Source: JAEUOS01 sp964470865
GTDB lineage: Bacteria > Pseudomonadota > Gammaproteobacteria > Burkholderiales > JAEUOS01
Assembly: GCA_964470865.1 (NCBI GenBank)
Contig: CAYYFR010000003.1
Span: 1-64,000 of the forward strand
Length of the DNA: 64,000 nt
Reading direction: 5' to 3'
The translations under genes were made by a program, and so were the position numbers. Under the pieces are notes generated by a model, which was not told the DNA's origin, made no database searches, and worked only from the letters and a program-made list of their open reading frames with translations. Numbering within the stretch: position 1 is the first letter of the stretch; every line of letters begins with the position of its first letter. Shown here one piece after another: positions 43,811-53,251 of this stretch.

Positions 43811-45781
43811 ATGGAAGCACCAAGCTTCCCTGGACGCGCGGGCGCGGAACTGAAAAACGCCGAGCAGGAAATCCGTACGTTTCACCTGCGCCTGGCCGCG
43901 GCCACTGTGATGGTAATGGTGTGTTTCGGCTTATTGCTGGCGCGCTTTGTCTATCTGCAGGTCGCCAACTACGACGAGTACCAGTCCGCCGCCGAGGACA
44001 ATCGTATTTCCATTCTGCCGATCGTACCGAATCGCGGCCTGATCTTTGATCGCAACGGCGTGGTGCTGGCGCGCAATTTTTCGGCTTACACCCTGGAAAT
44101 CACGCCTTCTAAGGTGGCGGACTTGGACGACACCATCGATGAATTGGCCAAGTTGATCGAGGTGCAGCCCAGAGACCGCAAGCGCTTCCAGAAGCTTTTG
44201 GCCGAGTCGCGCAACTTTGATTCTCTGCCAATTCGCACCCGCCTGTCTGATGAAGAGGTGGCTCGTTTCGCGGCCAACCGCTGGCGTTTCAAGGGGGTGG
44301 AGATCAGGGCACGCCTGTTTCGCCAGTATCCGCTGGGCGACGCTGCCGCACACGTGGTTGGCTATATCGGGCGTATCAGCCAGAAAGACCAGGAATGGCT
44401 CGAAGAACGCGACATGACGGCCAATTACAAGGGATCGGAGCATATCGGCAAGATCGGCATCGAACAGAGCTACGAGCGTGAACTGCACGGCACTACCGGG
44501 TCGGAGCAAGTCGAGGTCGATGCCGGCGGGCGGGCGGTGCGCACCCTGTCACGCGTAGCGCCGGTGGCAGGCAACAACCTGACGCTCACGATCGACATCG
44601 AACTGCAGCAGATTGCCGAAGCCGCGCTGGGGAATCGCAAGGGTGCGGTAGTAGCGATCGATCCGGCGAACGGTGAAGTGCTCGCCTTTGTCAGCCGCCC
44701 GGGCTTCGACCCCAATTTGTTTGTCGACGGGATTGACACGGCGAACTGGGATTTGCTCAACAACTCGCCCGACAAGCCCCTTCTAAACCGGGCGTTGCGC
44801 GGGACCTATCCTCCGGGCTCAACCTTCAAGCCCTTCATGGCGCTGGCGGCGCTGACCTCCGGCAAGCGGCGGCCGGAGCAGACCATCAGCGATCCTGGCT
44901 ACTTCATGTTCGGCAACCACCGCTTCCGCGACGACAAGGTGGGCGGTCATGGCGTGGTCGACATGGTCAAGTCGATCATCGTGTCCTGCGACACCTATTA
45001 CTACATTCTGGCCAACGATATGGGGGTCGATACCATTGCGCGCTACCTGGCGCCCCTGGGTTTCGGCGCCATGACCGGCATCGACATCGAAGGCGAAGTG
45101 GCCGGGGTCTTGCCCTCCACCGCCTGGAAAGCCGCGCGCTTTCGCCGCCCGGAACAGAAAAAGTGGTATGCCGGCGAGACCATTTCGGTCGGCATTGGCC
45201 AAGGCTACAACGCCTATACGCCGTTGCAATTGGCTCATGCCACCGCGATCCTCGCCGCCAACGGTTTGGTCAAGCCGCCTCGACTGGTGCGTGAGGTCCA
45301 CGATTTGCGCACCAACCAGAAACGCGCGGTCGAGTTGCAAATCCCGAGGGCTGCCGATGGCAGCGTGCGACCGGCGCAGATCCCTTACAACCCTGAGCAT
45401 CTGGCCGTGGTCAAGCGCGGCCTGGAAGGCGTGCCGATCTCGGGCACCGGCGCGCGCGCGTTCGCAGGTGCTGCCTATGCAAGCGCCGGCAAGACCGGAA
45501 CCGCGCAGGTTTTTAGCGTGAAGCAAAACGAAACGTACGATGCCAAGCGCCTGGCCGCGCACTTGCACGACCATGCGTTGTACATGGCCTATGCGCCGGC
45601 GGAAGCGCCCAGGCTAGCCTTGGCCGTGGTGGTGGAAAACGGCGGATTTGGTGCGCAATCAGCGGCACCGATCGCGCGCATGGTGTTTGACTACTATCTC
45701 ACCGGCAAGCGCCCGGTGAAGCCCGGCACCGCACCGTTCCTGGGCAAGCCGGGGGCGGAAACCGAGGACGAAAGTGATTAG
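43811..45781 (+). CDS. mrdA: Penicillin-binding protein 2 (elongasome transpeptidase)
   Basis: A 656-residue class B PBP. NAEQEIRTFHLRLAAATVMV leads into the single membrane span (about 35-52). The pedestal RGLIFDRNGVVLARN follows. The transpeptidase domain has the SxxK Ser-Thr-Phe-Lys in GTYPPGSTFKPFMA, the Ser-x-Asn-like SCDTYYY, and KTG in ASAGKTGTAQVF. The ATG at 43811 is preferred over GTGs at 43760 and 43778 because it places the span normally; no clear ribosome site helps. It overlaps rodA by eight bases. Confidence 0.96.
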   Translation: MEAPSFPGRAGAELKNAEQEIRTFHLRLAAATVMVMVCFGLLLARFVYLQVANYDEYQSAAEDNRISILPIVPNRGLIFDRNGVVLARNFSAYTLEITPSKVADLDDTIDELAKLIEVQPRDRKRFQKLLAESRNFDSLPIRTRLSDEEVARFAANRWRFKGVEIRARLFRQYPLGDAAAHVVGYIGRISQKDQEWLEERDMTANYKGSEHIGKIGIEQSYERELHGTTGSEQVEVDAGGRAVRTLSRVAPVAGNNLTLTIDIELQQIAEAALGNRKGAVVAIDPANGEVLAFVSRPGFDPNLFVDGIDTANWDLLNNSPDKPLLNRALRGTYPPGSTFKPFMALAALTSGKRRPEQTISDPGYFMFGNHRFRDDKVGGHGVVDMVKSIIVSCDTYYYILANDMGVDTIARYLAPLGFGAMTGIDIEGEVAGVLPSTAWKAARFRRPEQKKWYAGETISVGIGQGYNAYTPLQLAHATAILAANGLVKPPRLVREVHDLRTNQKRAVELQIPRAADGSVRPAQIPYNPEHLAVVKRGLEGVPISGTGARAFAGAAYASAGKTGTAQVFSVKQNETYDAKRLAAHLHDHALYMAYAPAEAPRLALAVVVENGGFGAQSAAPIARMVFDYYLTGKRPVKPGTAPFLGKPGAETEDESD

Positions 45782-46907
45782 GCGCTGGGCGGGCCGCATC
45801 TTCGGGCAGCTTGATGCGGCGCTGATGATCATCGTCAGCCTGTTGGTGGCGGTCGGCTTGATCGTGCTGTTTTCAGCCACCTACGACCAGCCCGCACGCT
45901 TTTACGACCAATTGCGCAATATCGGCGTGGCGCTATTTGTGATGTGGGTGGCGGCCCAGGTGCCGCCGCAGACCCTGATGCGCGTGGCGGTACCGATTTA
46001 TCTGGTGGGTGTCGCCCTGCTGCTGGCGGTGTTTCTGTTCGGTGTGCGCAAGAAAGGTGCGACGCGTTGGCTCAATCTCGGGCTCACCACGATCCAGCCC
46101 TCGGAGATCATGAAAATCGCCGTGCCGCTGATGATCGCCTGGTATTTCCACAAGCGCGAAGTGATGGTGCGCGCGCGCGACTACCTGTTGGCGGCCTTGT
46201 TGTTGGCGGTGCCGGTAGGGCTGATCGCCAAGCAACCCGATCTGGGCACCGCCCTCCTGGTCTTTGCTGCAGGCATGTACGTGATTTTCTTCGCCGGCTT
46301 GTCATGGAAGCTGATCGCGCCCGCCGTCCTGGCGGCGGTGGTGGCGGTGGTCGCTGTGGTCGTGTTCGAGGATCGAATCTGCCAGGCGGAGGTGCCGTGG
46401 CCGGGATTCAAAGAGTACCAGAAGCACCGTGTCTGCACCCTGCTTGACCCTTCCTCGGATCCGCTGGGCAAGGGCTTTCACACTATCCAGTCGACCATCG
46501 CGGTGGGGTCGGGCGGGACCATCGGCAAGGGCTGGCTCAAAGGCACGCAAACCCATCTCGAGTTCATTCCCGAGCGCCACACAGACTTCATTTTCGCGGT
46601 CTATGCCGAAGAGTTCGGTTTGATCGGCAACGTCGTGTTGTTGCTTCTCTATTGCTTCCTGATCGCCCGCGGCCTGATCATCGCAGCCAATGCGCCGACC
46701 TACTTCGCGCGTCTGCTGGCGGGATCGATCACCATGATTCTCTTTACCTATGCCTTTGTGAACATGGGTATGGTCAGCGGCATCCTGCCGGTGGTGGGTG
46801 TGCCGCTGCCGCTGGTAAGCTACGGCGGCACCGCGCTGGTAACCCTGTTTCTGGGCATCGGCATTCTGATGAGCATCCAGAAGCACCGCAAGCTGGTTCA
46901 AACCTGA
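45774..46907 (+). CDS. rodA: Peptidoglycan glycosyltransferase RodA
   Basis: A 377-residue SEDS protein with ten spans, starting at GTG inside the mrdA end. Family motifs are ATRWLNLGLTTIQPSEIMKI, AKQPDLGTALLVFAAG, GLKGTQTHLEFIPERHTDFI (written here from GWLKGTQTHLEF..ERHTDFIF) and VGVPLPLVSYGGTALVTLF. It polymerises lipid II together with PBP2. The periplasmic loop around residues 200-230 contains two Cys (DRICQAEV, HRVCTLLD), which may form a disulfide. Confidence 0.97.
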   Translation: MIRRWAGRIFGQLDAALMIIVSLLVAVGLIVLFSATYDQPARFYDQLRNIGVALFVMWVAAQVPPQTLMRVAVPIYLVGVALLLAVFLFGVRKKGATRWLNLGLTTIQPSEIMKIAVPLMIAWYFHKREVMVRARDYLLAALLLAVPVGLIAKQPDLGTALLVFAAGMYVIFFAGLSWKLIAPAVLAAVVAVVAVVVFEDRICQAEVPWPGFKEYQKHRVCTLLDPSSDPLGKGFHTIQSTIAVGSGGTIGKGWLKGTQTHLEFIPERHTDFIFAVYAEEFGLIGNVVLLLLYCFLIARGLIIAANAPTYFARLLAGSITMILFTYAFVNMGMVSGILPVVGVPLPLVSYGGTALVTLFLGIGILMSIQKHRKLVQT

Positions 46908-46930
46908 CCGGGATCGCCCACAAGCTCCAC

Positions 46931-47518
46931 ATGCAGCCCCTGCCCGCCATCATCAATCACCTGCTGTCCCAGCACGGCTGGGCGCGCGACAAGCTCATGG
47001 CGCATGCCGGCAAGAGCGTTCGAGTCGACGCAATGCCACTGGCGATCACGCTTTTGGTCAGCGCATCAGGCGCGGTCGAAGCGATACCCGACCCCGGCAA
47101 GACTGACGTTGCTTTCAAGCTGAGTCTGGCGCAGCTACCCCTGATGCTGACCGATCCCGAACGCGCACTGAAATCGGTGCACCTGACGGGCGACGCCGAG
47201 TTTGCGCAAACACTGGGCACGCTCATGCGCGAGCTGCGCTGGGACGCCGAGGAAGACTTGAGCCGGCTGATCGGCGATGTGCCGGCCTATCGGGCCATGC
47301 AGGGCGCGCGCGCCTTCAGCGCCTGGGGGCGCGACGCCGCGCAACGCCTGGCCGGCAACAGCGCCGCGTTTCTGGTTGACGAGGAACCGATGCTGGTACG
47401 GCAACGCATGGTGGAACAGTTCGCTGACGAGGTGGCGGCGGCGCGGGATGCGTGTGCTCGAGTGGAGAAGCGCATCGAGTTGCTGGAAGCGCGAAAGAAG
47501 GCAGCCAGCGGTCGTTGA
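46931..47518 (+). CDS. ubiJ: Ubiquinone biosynthesis accessory factor UbiJ-like (SCP2)
   Basis: A 195-residue SCP2-domain protein. MQPLPAIINHLLSQHGWARD starts it, LAITLLVSASGAVE forms the lipid-binding sheet, LRWDAEEDLSRLIGDVPAYR is the UbiJ-type mid-region, and the C-terminus is a coiled coil (ARDACARVEKRIELLEARKK). UbiJ helps the hydrophobic ubiquinone intermediates meet the Ubi complex. ubiB lies 1.1 kb downstream with a kinase gene on the other strand between them. Confidence 0.86.
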   Translation: MQPLPAIINHLLSQHGWARDKLMAHAGKSVRVDAMPLAITLLVSASGAVEAIPDPGKTDVAFKLSLAQLPLMLTDPERALKSVHLTGDAEFAQTLGTLMRELRWDAEEDLSRLIGDVPAYRAMQGARAFSAWGRDAAQRLAGNSAAFLVDEEPMLVRQRMVEQFADEVAAARDACARVEKRIELLEARKKAASGR

Positions 47519-47593
47519 GCGCGCAACTGTCGGCCTGCGCCGCTGCGCGAATCGGATGGTAAGAGGGCGCCGCTGGTGCAACGCCCGCTTGCT

Positions 47594-48493
47594 TCAAGCC
47601 GGCAGCCGCAACAGTGCAGTGACCTCCTCACGCGAAGGCATGCTGCGCGCCCCCTGGCGACCCACCTTGAGTGCTGCTGCCGCGGCCGCAAAGCGGATAG
47701 CATCTTCGACCGACGCGTCCTCCGCGATACGCACGGCGAAGGCGCCGTGAAACGCGTCTCCCGCGCCGGTGGTATCCACCGCGTTAACCTTGAAGGCGGG
47801 GGTATGACGTAGTTGATGCGGCGCGTCTGCGGTAATCCACTCGCAGCCGTGTTCGCCACGCGTGACAAGCGCCGCGCGCGCGCCCAGGGCAAGTGCTTCC
47901 TGGAGGCCTGGCAACGATGACGCGGATGTAAAGGCCGCAAAACCCGGCGCGGAGAACACCGCGTAGTCGACCTGCCGTACCAGGGCGCGCAGATGATCGC
48001 GCGCGCCCGTGTCGCCGTCGAGTATGGTGCGCACGCCGGCGGCACGTGCCGCTTTGAGGGCCAGCAGCGAGCCGCGTGGCCAGCGCACGTCTGCCAGCAG
48101 CGCCGCGGCATTTTTCAAAGCATGCAGCGGCATCCATCTGCCATCGTCGGCCAGCACCGCACTGCGCATGCCGACAATCAGGCGCTCACCGGCGCCGTCG
48201 ACCAGGATTGCGGAATGTGAGGAGGTACCGCCAGGCACGCGGTGCATGTAGCTTGCGTCAACGCCGTGTCTGAGAAAGTCCTCTGCCATGGCGTCGGCAA
48301 CGGCGTCTTCGCCCGCCGGACCCCAGAACTCGGCGCTCGCGCCAAGATGGGCGATGGCCACCGCGGCGTTGGCGGCCATGCCCCCACCGAGTTCGAAGTA
48401 ATCACGCGCCGCAATCTTGGCCGGCGGAGGAACAATTCGTTCGACCATGAAAACGCGGTCGAAGGCGGTATGACCGACGCAGATAATGCGCAT
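47594..48493 (-). CDS. PfkB-family carbohydrate kinase
   Basis: A 299-residue ribokinase-type enzyme. MRIICVGHTAFDRVFMVERI begins it, GGGMAANAAVAIAHLGA is the first PfkB signature, SAILVDGAGERLIVG follows, and VNAVDTTGAGDAFHGAFAV is the second signature with catalytic Asp and anion hole. The sugar or nucleoside substrate is not readable. Start 48493 matches family starts; an ATG at 48589 would add 32 unconserved residues and leave only 20 bases to ubiB. Convergent with ubiJ. Confidence 0.9.
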   Translation of the reverse strand: MRIICVGHTAFDRVFMVERIVPPPAKIAARDYFELGGGMAANAAVAIAHLGASAEFWGPAGEDAVADAMAEDFLRHGVDASYMHRVPGGTSSHSAILVDGAGERLIVGMRSAVLADDGRWMPLHALKNAAALLADVRWPRGSLLALKAARAAGVRTILDGDTGARDHLRALVRQVDYAVFSAPGFAAFTSASSLPGLQEALALGARAALVTRGEHGCEWITADAPHQLRHTPAFKVNAVDTTGAGDAFHGAFAVRIAEDASVEDAIRFAAAAAALKVGRQGARSMPSREEVTALLRLPA

Positions 48494-48608
48494 GGGCCGA
48501 TTATCGGCCAGGTCCGATGAAGCGGCAAGCGCCGCGCCATCGAGCGCGGCTGCAGGTCGATTCGGGTAAAGTCCGGCATCGTTTGCCATTGGTCTCGAGC
48601 GTTTTTTC

Positions 48609-50171
48609 GTGCGTCCCTTCCGTCTGCTGAAAATCCTTTCCATTGCGTTCCGCTTCGGACTGGACGAATTCTTCATGGCGGCGGCCAAGCCGGGACCGCT
48701 GAAGTCACTTTACCTGGCACTGTTTTTCTGGCGCACGTTCACTACGCCGCGCGGCGTGCGTCTGCGCCAGGCGCTGGAGACGCTGGGGCCGATTTTCGTC
48801 AAGTTCGGCCAAGTGCTTTCGACCCGGCGCGATCTTCTTCCGGCAGATATCGCCGACGAACTCGCGCATTTGCAGGATCGCGTGCCGCCTTTCGATCCTG
48901 CGCTTGCAGAACGGCAGATCGAGCTTTCGTTCAACCATCGCCCGGCCGATTTGTTCAAGTCTTTCGAACGCGAACCGGTGGCTTCAGCTTCGATTGCGCA
49001 GGTGCATTTCGCAGTGCTGCATGACGGTCGCGAGGTTGCGGTCAAGGTGCTGCGGCCAGGCATGCTCAAGGCGATTGAAAGCGATCTCGACCTGATGCGG
49101 GTTGGCGCCGGCATCATCGAGCGCCTGTGGGCCGACGGCAAGCGCCTGAAACCGCGCGAGGTGGTGGCCGAGTTCGACATGTATCTGCACGACGAACTCG
49201 ATCTGGTGCGCGAGGGCGCCAATGCCAGCCAGCTGCGACGCAATTTCGCCCCGGAAAGCGCGCGCGGAAACCTGTTGATGGTGCCCGAGATCCATTGGGA
49301 CTACACCGCCAACGCGGTACTGACAATGCAGCGCATGAAGGGTATTCCGATCAGCCGGATCGATCGTCTGAAGGCCGCCGGGATCGATTTGCAGAAGCTT
49401 TCGCGCGATGGTGTCGAGATCTTTTTCTCGCAGGTGTTTTCCGACGGGTTCTTTCACGCCGACATGCATCCGGGCAACATCTATGTCAGTGATGCTCCCG
49501 AAACCCTGGGTCGCTACATCGCGCTCGATTTCGGTATCGTCGGCACGTTGTCAGAGTACGACAAGGACTACCTGGCGCAGAATTTTCTGGCGTTTTTCAA
49601 CCGCGACTACCACCGGGTTGCGGTGCTGCATGTGGAATCGGGCTGGGCACCGCGCGACACCAATATCGAGGCGCTGGAGGGTGCCGTGCGCGCCTGCTGC
49701 GAGCCACACTTCGACCGTCCCTTGAAGGAAATCTCCCTGGGTCAGGTGCTGCTGCGCCTGTTCCAGACTTCGCGCCGCTTCAATGTCGAGATCCAGCCGC
49801 AGCTGGTATTGCTGCAAAAGACCCTGCTCAATATCGAAGGTCTGGGGCGACAGCTCGACCCGGAACTCGATTTGTGGAAGACCGCCAAGCCGTATCTCGA
49901 AAAGTGGATGTTCAAGCAGATCGGCTGGGAAGGTTTTCTGGCCAATGCCAGGCGCGAAGCCCCGCAGTTCGCGAAAATGCTGCCGCAATGGCCGCGTTTG
50001 GTTACACGTGCACTTGAGCGCGCCGCGCACGGGGGGAAGGAGGAGGCCGCGCTGCGCGGGTTGGCGGAATCGGTCGAACGGCAAGGACGCCGCGTGCGCA
50101 CGCTGACCGTGCTGGTATTTGTCCTTGTAGCCCTGCTCCTGGCTGAAGCTGTCTGGTTATCGCGACTTTGA
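48609..50171 (+). CDS. ubiB: UbiB, ubiquinone biosynthesis ABC1 kinase-like protein
   Basis: A 520-residue atypical kinase of the ABC1/ADCK family, GTG start. GPIFVKFGQVLSTRRDLLP carries the KxGQ motif that replaces the Gly-rich function, ASIAQVHFAVLHDGREVAVK holds the A-rich loop and ATP Lys, and FFHADMHPGNIYV and ALDFGIVG are the catalytic and metal motifs. A C-terminal hairpin membrane span (VLVFVLVALLLAEAVWL) anchors it. It supports ubiquinone synthesis, probably by using ATP to extract lipid intermediates. This links it to ubiJ just upstream. Confidence 0.97.
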   Translation: MRPFRLLKILSIAFRFGLDEFFMAAAKPGPLKSLYLALFFWRTFTTPRGVRLRQALETLGPIFVKFGQVLSTRRDLLPADIADELAHLQDRVPPFDPALAERQIELSFNHRPADLFKSFEREPVASASIAQVHFAVLHDGREVAVKVLRPGMLKAIESDLDLMRVGAGIIERLWADGKRLKPREVVAEFDMYLHDELDLVREGANASQLRRNFAPESARGNLLMVPEIHWDYTANAVLTMQRMKGIPISRIDRLKAAGIDLQKLSRDGVEIFFSQVFSDGFFHADMHPGNIYVSDAPETLGRYIALDFGIVGTLSEYDKDYLAQNFLAFFNRDYHRVAVLHVESGWAPRDTNIEALEGAVRACCEPHFDRPLKEISLGQVLLRLFQTSRRFNVEIQPQLVLLQKTLLNIEGLGRQLDPELDLWKTAKPYLEKWMFKQIGWEGFLANARREAPQFAKMLPQWPRLVTRALERAAHGGKEEAALRGLAESVERQGRRVRTLTVLVFVLVALLLAEAVWLSRL

Positions 50172-50489
50172 AGTAGCGCCGCGACGATCACCAATCGTGC
50201 GGCCTTGCCCGCAAGCGCAAAGGCCGCTGCCGCCGCAGGAGCCTGCCAATTGACAGCTTTGACGTTGCGCTATTTTCAGGGATTCAAAGCCTGAGCGAAC
50301 GGTCTGCGCGGCAGCGCAACTGCTGTTCTCCGCCGCGACTTTTGCATGCATTGAGAGTCAGCAATCCGCGCTGCGCTTACGCCTTGTAGCAACTATCAAC
50401 GCGGACTATCCCTACTGGCTAAGCCTGTGTGCTGATTTTATAATCGCCAGCATTTCGTCTGGCCGCCCTCCTCTCATTGGAACCTCGCC
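50172..50489 (+). promoter_or_regulatory. Non-coding gap with a promoter for the symporter gene
   Basis: This 318-base stretch holds no convincing gene. A perfect TATAAT lies at 50439-50444, 46 bases before the symporter ATG; the matching -35 region (about 50416-50421, TGGCTA) is poor, so an activator may be needed. A minus-strand 64-residue frame with a Cys-rich centre occurs at 50157-50351 but has no supporting start signal. Confidence 0.5.
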
Positions 50490-51977
50490 ATGCTTATCGG
50501 TTTCGTCACGCTCTACCTGTTGGTTTCAGTCGGCATCGGCTTGTACGCAGCGACCCGGGTGCACAGCGTCAAGGATTTCGCGGTCGCCGGACGCACTCTG
50601 CCCCTGCCGGTGGTTACCGCGACCGTTTTCGCCACATGGTTTGGTGCCGAAACCGTGCTGGGCGTGTCGGCCACTTTCGTCAAGGACGGCTTGTCCGGCG
50701 TAGTGGCTGACCCATTTGGGGCCTCGATGTGCCTGATCCTGGCCGGGCTGTTTTTCGCGCCCAAGCTGTATCGCATGGGCTTGCTCACCATCGGCGACTA
50801 TTACCGCATTCGCTATGGGCGCACTGTCGAGGTGATCACGTCGATCGCCATCGTGATTTCCTATCTTGGCTGGGTGGCGGCACAGATCAAGGCCCTGGGG
50901 TTGGTGTTCAACATCATCACCAACGGCGCCATCAGCAACGAATGGGGCATGGTGCTGGGCACGGCGATCGTGCTTACCTACACCACGTTTGGCGGCATGT
51001 TCGCCGTGGCGTTCCTGGATTTTGTGCAGATGATGGTGGTGATGTGCGGGCTTCTATTCATCGCCTGGTTCATCAGCGGACTGACCGGTGGCGCCGGCGC
51101 GGTCATCACCCACGCAAGTGAAGCCGGCAAATTGCAGTTCTTTCCCAGCGGCGGCGGCTACGCGGCGTGGGTGCCGTTTGTTGGTGCGTGGGTGACCATG
51201 ATGCTGGGCTCAATTCCGCAGCAAGACGTGTTCCAGCGCATCACCTCGGCCAAGAACGAGAAGACGGCGGTGCGCGGATCGGTGCTGGGCGGCTCGATCT
51301 ATTTCGCCTTCGCCTTTGTGCCGATGTTTCTCGCTTACGCGGCAACCATGGTCGATCCGAAGTTCTTCGGCGACTTGGTCAAGACCGATTCGCAACTGGT
51401 GCTGCCGACCTTGATCCTCACCCATACCCCGGTCTTCGCCCAGGTGATTTTTTTTGGCGCCCTGCTGTCAGCGATCATGAGTTGTTCCTCGGCCACGCTG
51501 TTGGCGCCATCGGTCACTTTTTCGGAGAACATCATTCGCGGCTTTTATCCGAAGATGTCCGACCGCCGCTTCCTGCTGGTCATGCGCGTCTCGCTGGTCG
51601 GATTCGCGCTGATCGTGTTGTTCGTTGCGCTCAACAGCAAACTGACAATCTTCCAGATGGTCGAAAGCGCCTACAAAGTGACGCTGGTCACCGCGTTCGT
51701 GCCACTGGTTTACGGGCTGTATTGGCAGCGTGCCAGCACGCAAGGCGCTTATTTCGCGATGGGCGCCGGGTTGGGCGTCTGGCTTACCGGCGAAATTTTC
51801 ATTCAGAGTGAAATCTGGCCGGCGCAAATTCTGGGTTTCGTGGCTGCCAATGCTGGCATGATCGTCGGATCCTTGCTGCCGCAGCGTGTCCGCCATGCGC
51901 CTGCGGAACGTCATGGCGAGCATCATGGGCACGAGCGATATGCGGCGCCGGCCAAAGGCGGGGGTAAAGACAGTTGA
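50490..51977 (+). CDS. Sodium:solute symporter (SSS family)
   Basis: A 495-residue membrane protein with about 13 spans. FAVAGRTLPLPVVTATVFAT, then WFGAETVLGVSATFVKDGLS and ADPFGASMCLILAGLFFAP, are the SSS N-terminal signature. GTAIVLTYTTFGGMFAVAFL and GSIPQQDVFQRITSAKNEKT are the PutP/PanF-like loop, and LLSAIMSCSSATLLAPSV is the Na+-site helix. It imports an organic solute with Na+; substrate unknown. The C-terminus is His-rich (ERHGEHHGHERY). The gene ends at the bidirectional terminator. Confidence 0.92.
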   Translation: MLIGFVTLYLLVSVGIGLYAATRVHSVKDFAVAGRTLPLPVVTATVFATWFGAETVLGVSATFVKDGLSGVVADPFGASMCLILAGLFFAPKLYRMGLLTIGDYYRIRYGRTVEVITSIAIVISYLGWVAAQIKALGLVFNIITNGAISNEWGMVLGTAIVLTYTTFGGMFAVAFLDFVQMMVVMCGLLFIAWFISGLTGGAGAVITHASEAGKLQFFPSGGGYAAWVPFVGAWVTMMLGSIPQQDVFQRITSAKNEKTAVRGSVLGGSIYFAFAFVPMFLAYAATMVDPKFFGDLVKTDSQLVLPTLILTHTPVFAQVIFFGALLSAIMSCSSATLLAPSVTFSENIIRGFYPKMSDRRFLLVMRVSLVGFALIVLFVALNSKLTIFQMVESAYKVTLVTAFVPLVYGLYWQRASTQGAYFAMGAGLGVWLTGEIFIQSEIWPAQILGFVAANAGMIVGSLLPQRVRHAPAERHGEHHGHERYAAPAKGGGKDS

Positions 51978-51986
51978 TCGGCCAAT

Positions 51987-52014
51987 AAAAAACCCGCCGC
52001 AAGGCGGGTTTTTT
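51987..52014. terminator. Bidirectional Rho-independent terminator
   Basis: AAAAAACCCGCC, loop GCAA, GGCGGGTTTTTT: a perfect 12-base inverted repeat with a six-base GC stem, a GNRA-type tetraloop and T-runs on both strands. It starts 10 bases after the symporter stop and lies 20 bases beyond the binding-protein stop on the other strand, so it serves both convergent genes. Confidence 0.96.
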
Positions 52015-52034
52015 AACCGCGTCGAACTACTTGG

Positions 52035-53198
52035 TCAGGGTTCGACGTAAGGCGTGATCACGGTCCACTTGCCGTCCTTGATCTGCGACAGGCGCGATTT
52101 GTTCGAGCCTAGATGCTTGGTCGGCGAGAAAGACATGCTATCGCCACCGAACATGTCTGGCGGCGTCGACAGCGAATCAAGCGCCTTGATGAAGTTGTCG
52201 GTGGTCAGGTTCTTGCCGGTTTTGGCCAGTGCCGCGATCACGTTGTCCATGATCACGTAACCATACGCTGAAAATACGTCCGGATCCTCGTTGAACTTGG
52301 TCTTGTACTTGGCGGCCCAGAAACGCACATTCTGCGCAGCGTCGTCAAGGTAAGGATGCGCGACCGTGTGGGCGGCTATGAAGCCGTTCGCAACCGGGCC
52401 GCCGAGACGGTGGATCAGGTGCGTGTAGGCGGCGGAGGTGCCGATGAAATCGGCGTTCAGGCCGGTTTTTTTGGCTTCAGCCAGGGTGCCTACGGTTTCA
52501 CGGATGATGGTGCCCATCACCACGGTGTCGCAGTTGGAGCCCTTCATGCGCGCCACTTGCGATGAAAAATCGGTTGAGCCGCGCTTGTAGCTGGTTTTTT
52601 CGGTCAGGGTCTTGCCCTGCTCCTTCAGACCCGCTTCCGCGCCAGCGAGTACCTCGGCACCGAAGTCGTCATCCTGATAGATGATGCACCACTTGCGGTC
52701 AGCCTTGGTTTTGGTCAGGTACTTGATGCCGGAGCGCACCTGGTCAAAGTAAGTCGCGGCAAACGAGTACTTGAGCTTGTGCAAGGGGTCGTACATCTGG
52801 CGCGCCGCAGTCAGAGGAAACAGGTGCGGGATGTTCTTCTCGAAAAAGATCGGCATGGTTGCCATGGCAATCGGTGTACCGATGTTGCCCGCGGTCACGA
52901 AAATCTTGTCGCGTTGCGCCAGTTTCTGTGCCGCCAATACCGCCTTTTTCGGATCGTAGCCAGAGTCTTCGACGATCAGCTTGATCTTGCGGCCGCTGAC
53001 GCCACCCTGCTCATTGGTTTCGTCGGCACGCAACTGCATGCCGTTGCGCGCCGATTTGCCGAAGGCGGCGATCGGCCCGGAAAGGTCCTGGATGGTTCCG
53101 ACCAGGATTTCGTCCTTGGTCACGCCCTGGGTTTGTGCAAACACGCCGCTCGCGGCAAGGGCGGCCGCTAGTGCGGTGGCAATCAATCTGGCTTTCAT
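52035..53198 (-). CDS. Branched-chain-amino-acid-type ABC transporter binding protein
   Basis: A 387-residue periplasmic type I binding protein. A signal peptide is at 1-21 (LIATALAAALAASGVFAQ). The Leu/Ile/Val-BP pattern follows: VGTIQDLSGPIAAFGKSARN, KIKLIVEDSGYDPKKAVLAA and KWCIIYQDDDFGAEVLAGAE. A GGAG ribosome site precedes the ATG at 53198. Permease and ATPase genes, which usually surround such a protein, are missing; an acyl-CoA synthetase gene lies 53 bases upstream in the same direction. The ligand could be an aromatic acid or amide rather than an amino acid. Confidence 0.92.
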   Translation of the reverse strand: MKARLIATALAAALAASGVFAQTQGVTKDEILVGTIQDLSGPIAAFGKSARNGMQLRADETNEQGGVSGRKIKLIVEDSGYDPKKAVLAAQKLAQRDKIFVTAGNIGTPIAMATMPIFFEKNIPHLFPLTAARQMYDPLHKLKYSFAATYFDQVRSGIKYLTKTKADRKWCIIYQDDDFGAEVLAGAEAGLKEQGKTLTEKTSYKRGSTDFSSQVARMKGSNCDTVVMGTIIRETVGTLAEAKKTGLNADFIGTSAAYTHLIHRLGGPVANGFIAAHTVAHPYLDDAAQNVRFWAAKYKTKFNEDPDVFSAYGYVIMDNVIAALAKTGKNLTTDNFIKALDSLSTPPDMFGGDSMSFSPTKHLGSNKSRLSQIKDGKWTVITPYVEP

Positions 53199-53251
53199 GA
53201 TGTCTCCGGTGGGTGAATAAGGGTGAACTGCCTGAATGCGTGCAGCGACCG

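Noticed and set aside
50157..50351. 64-residue minus-strand frame with a Cys-rich centre (CQLAGSCGGSGLCACG)
   Set aside because: The cysteine spacing is suggestive, but there is no ribosome site, it overlaps the ubiB end, and no family was recognised.
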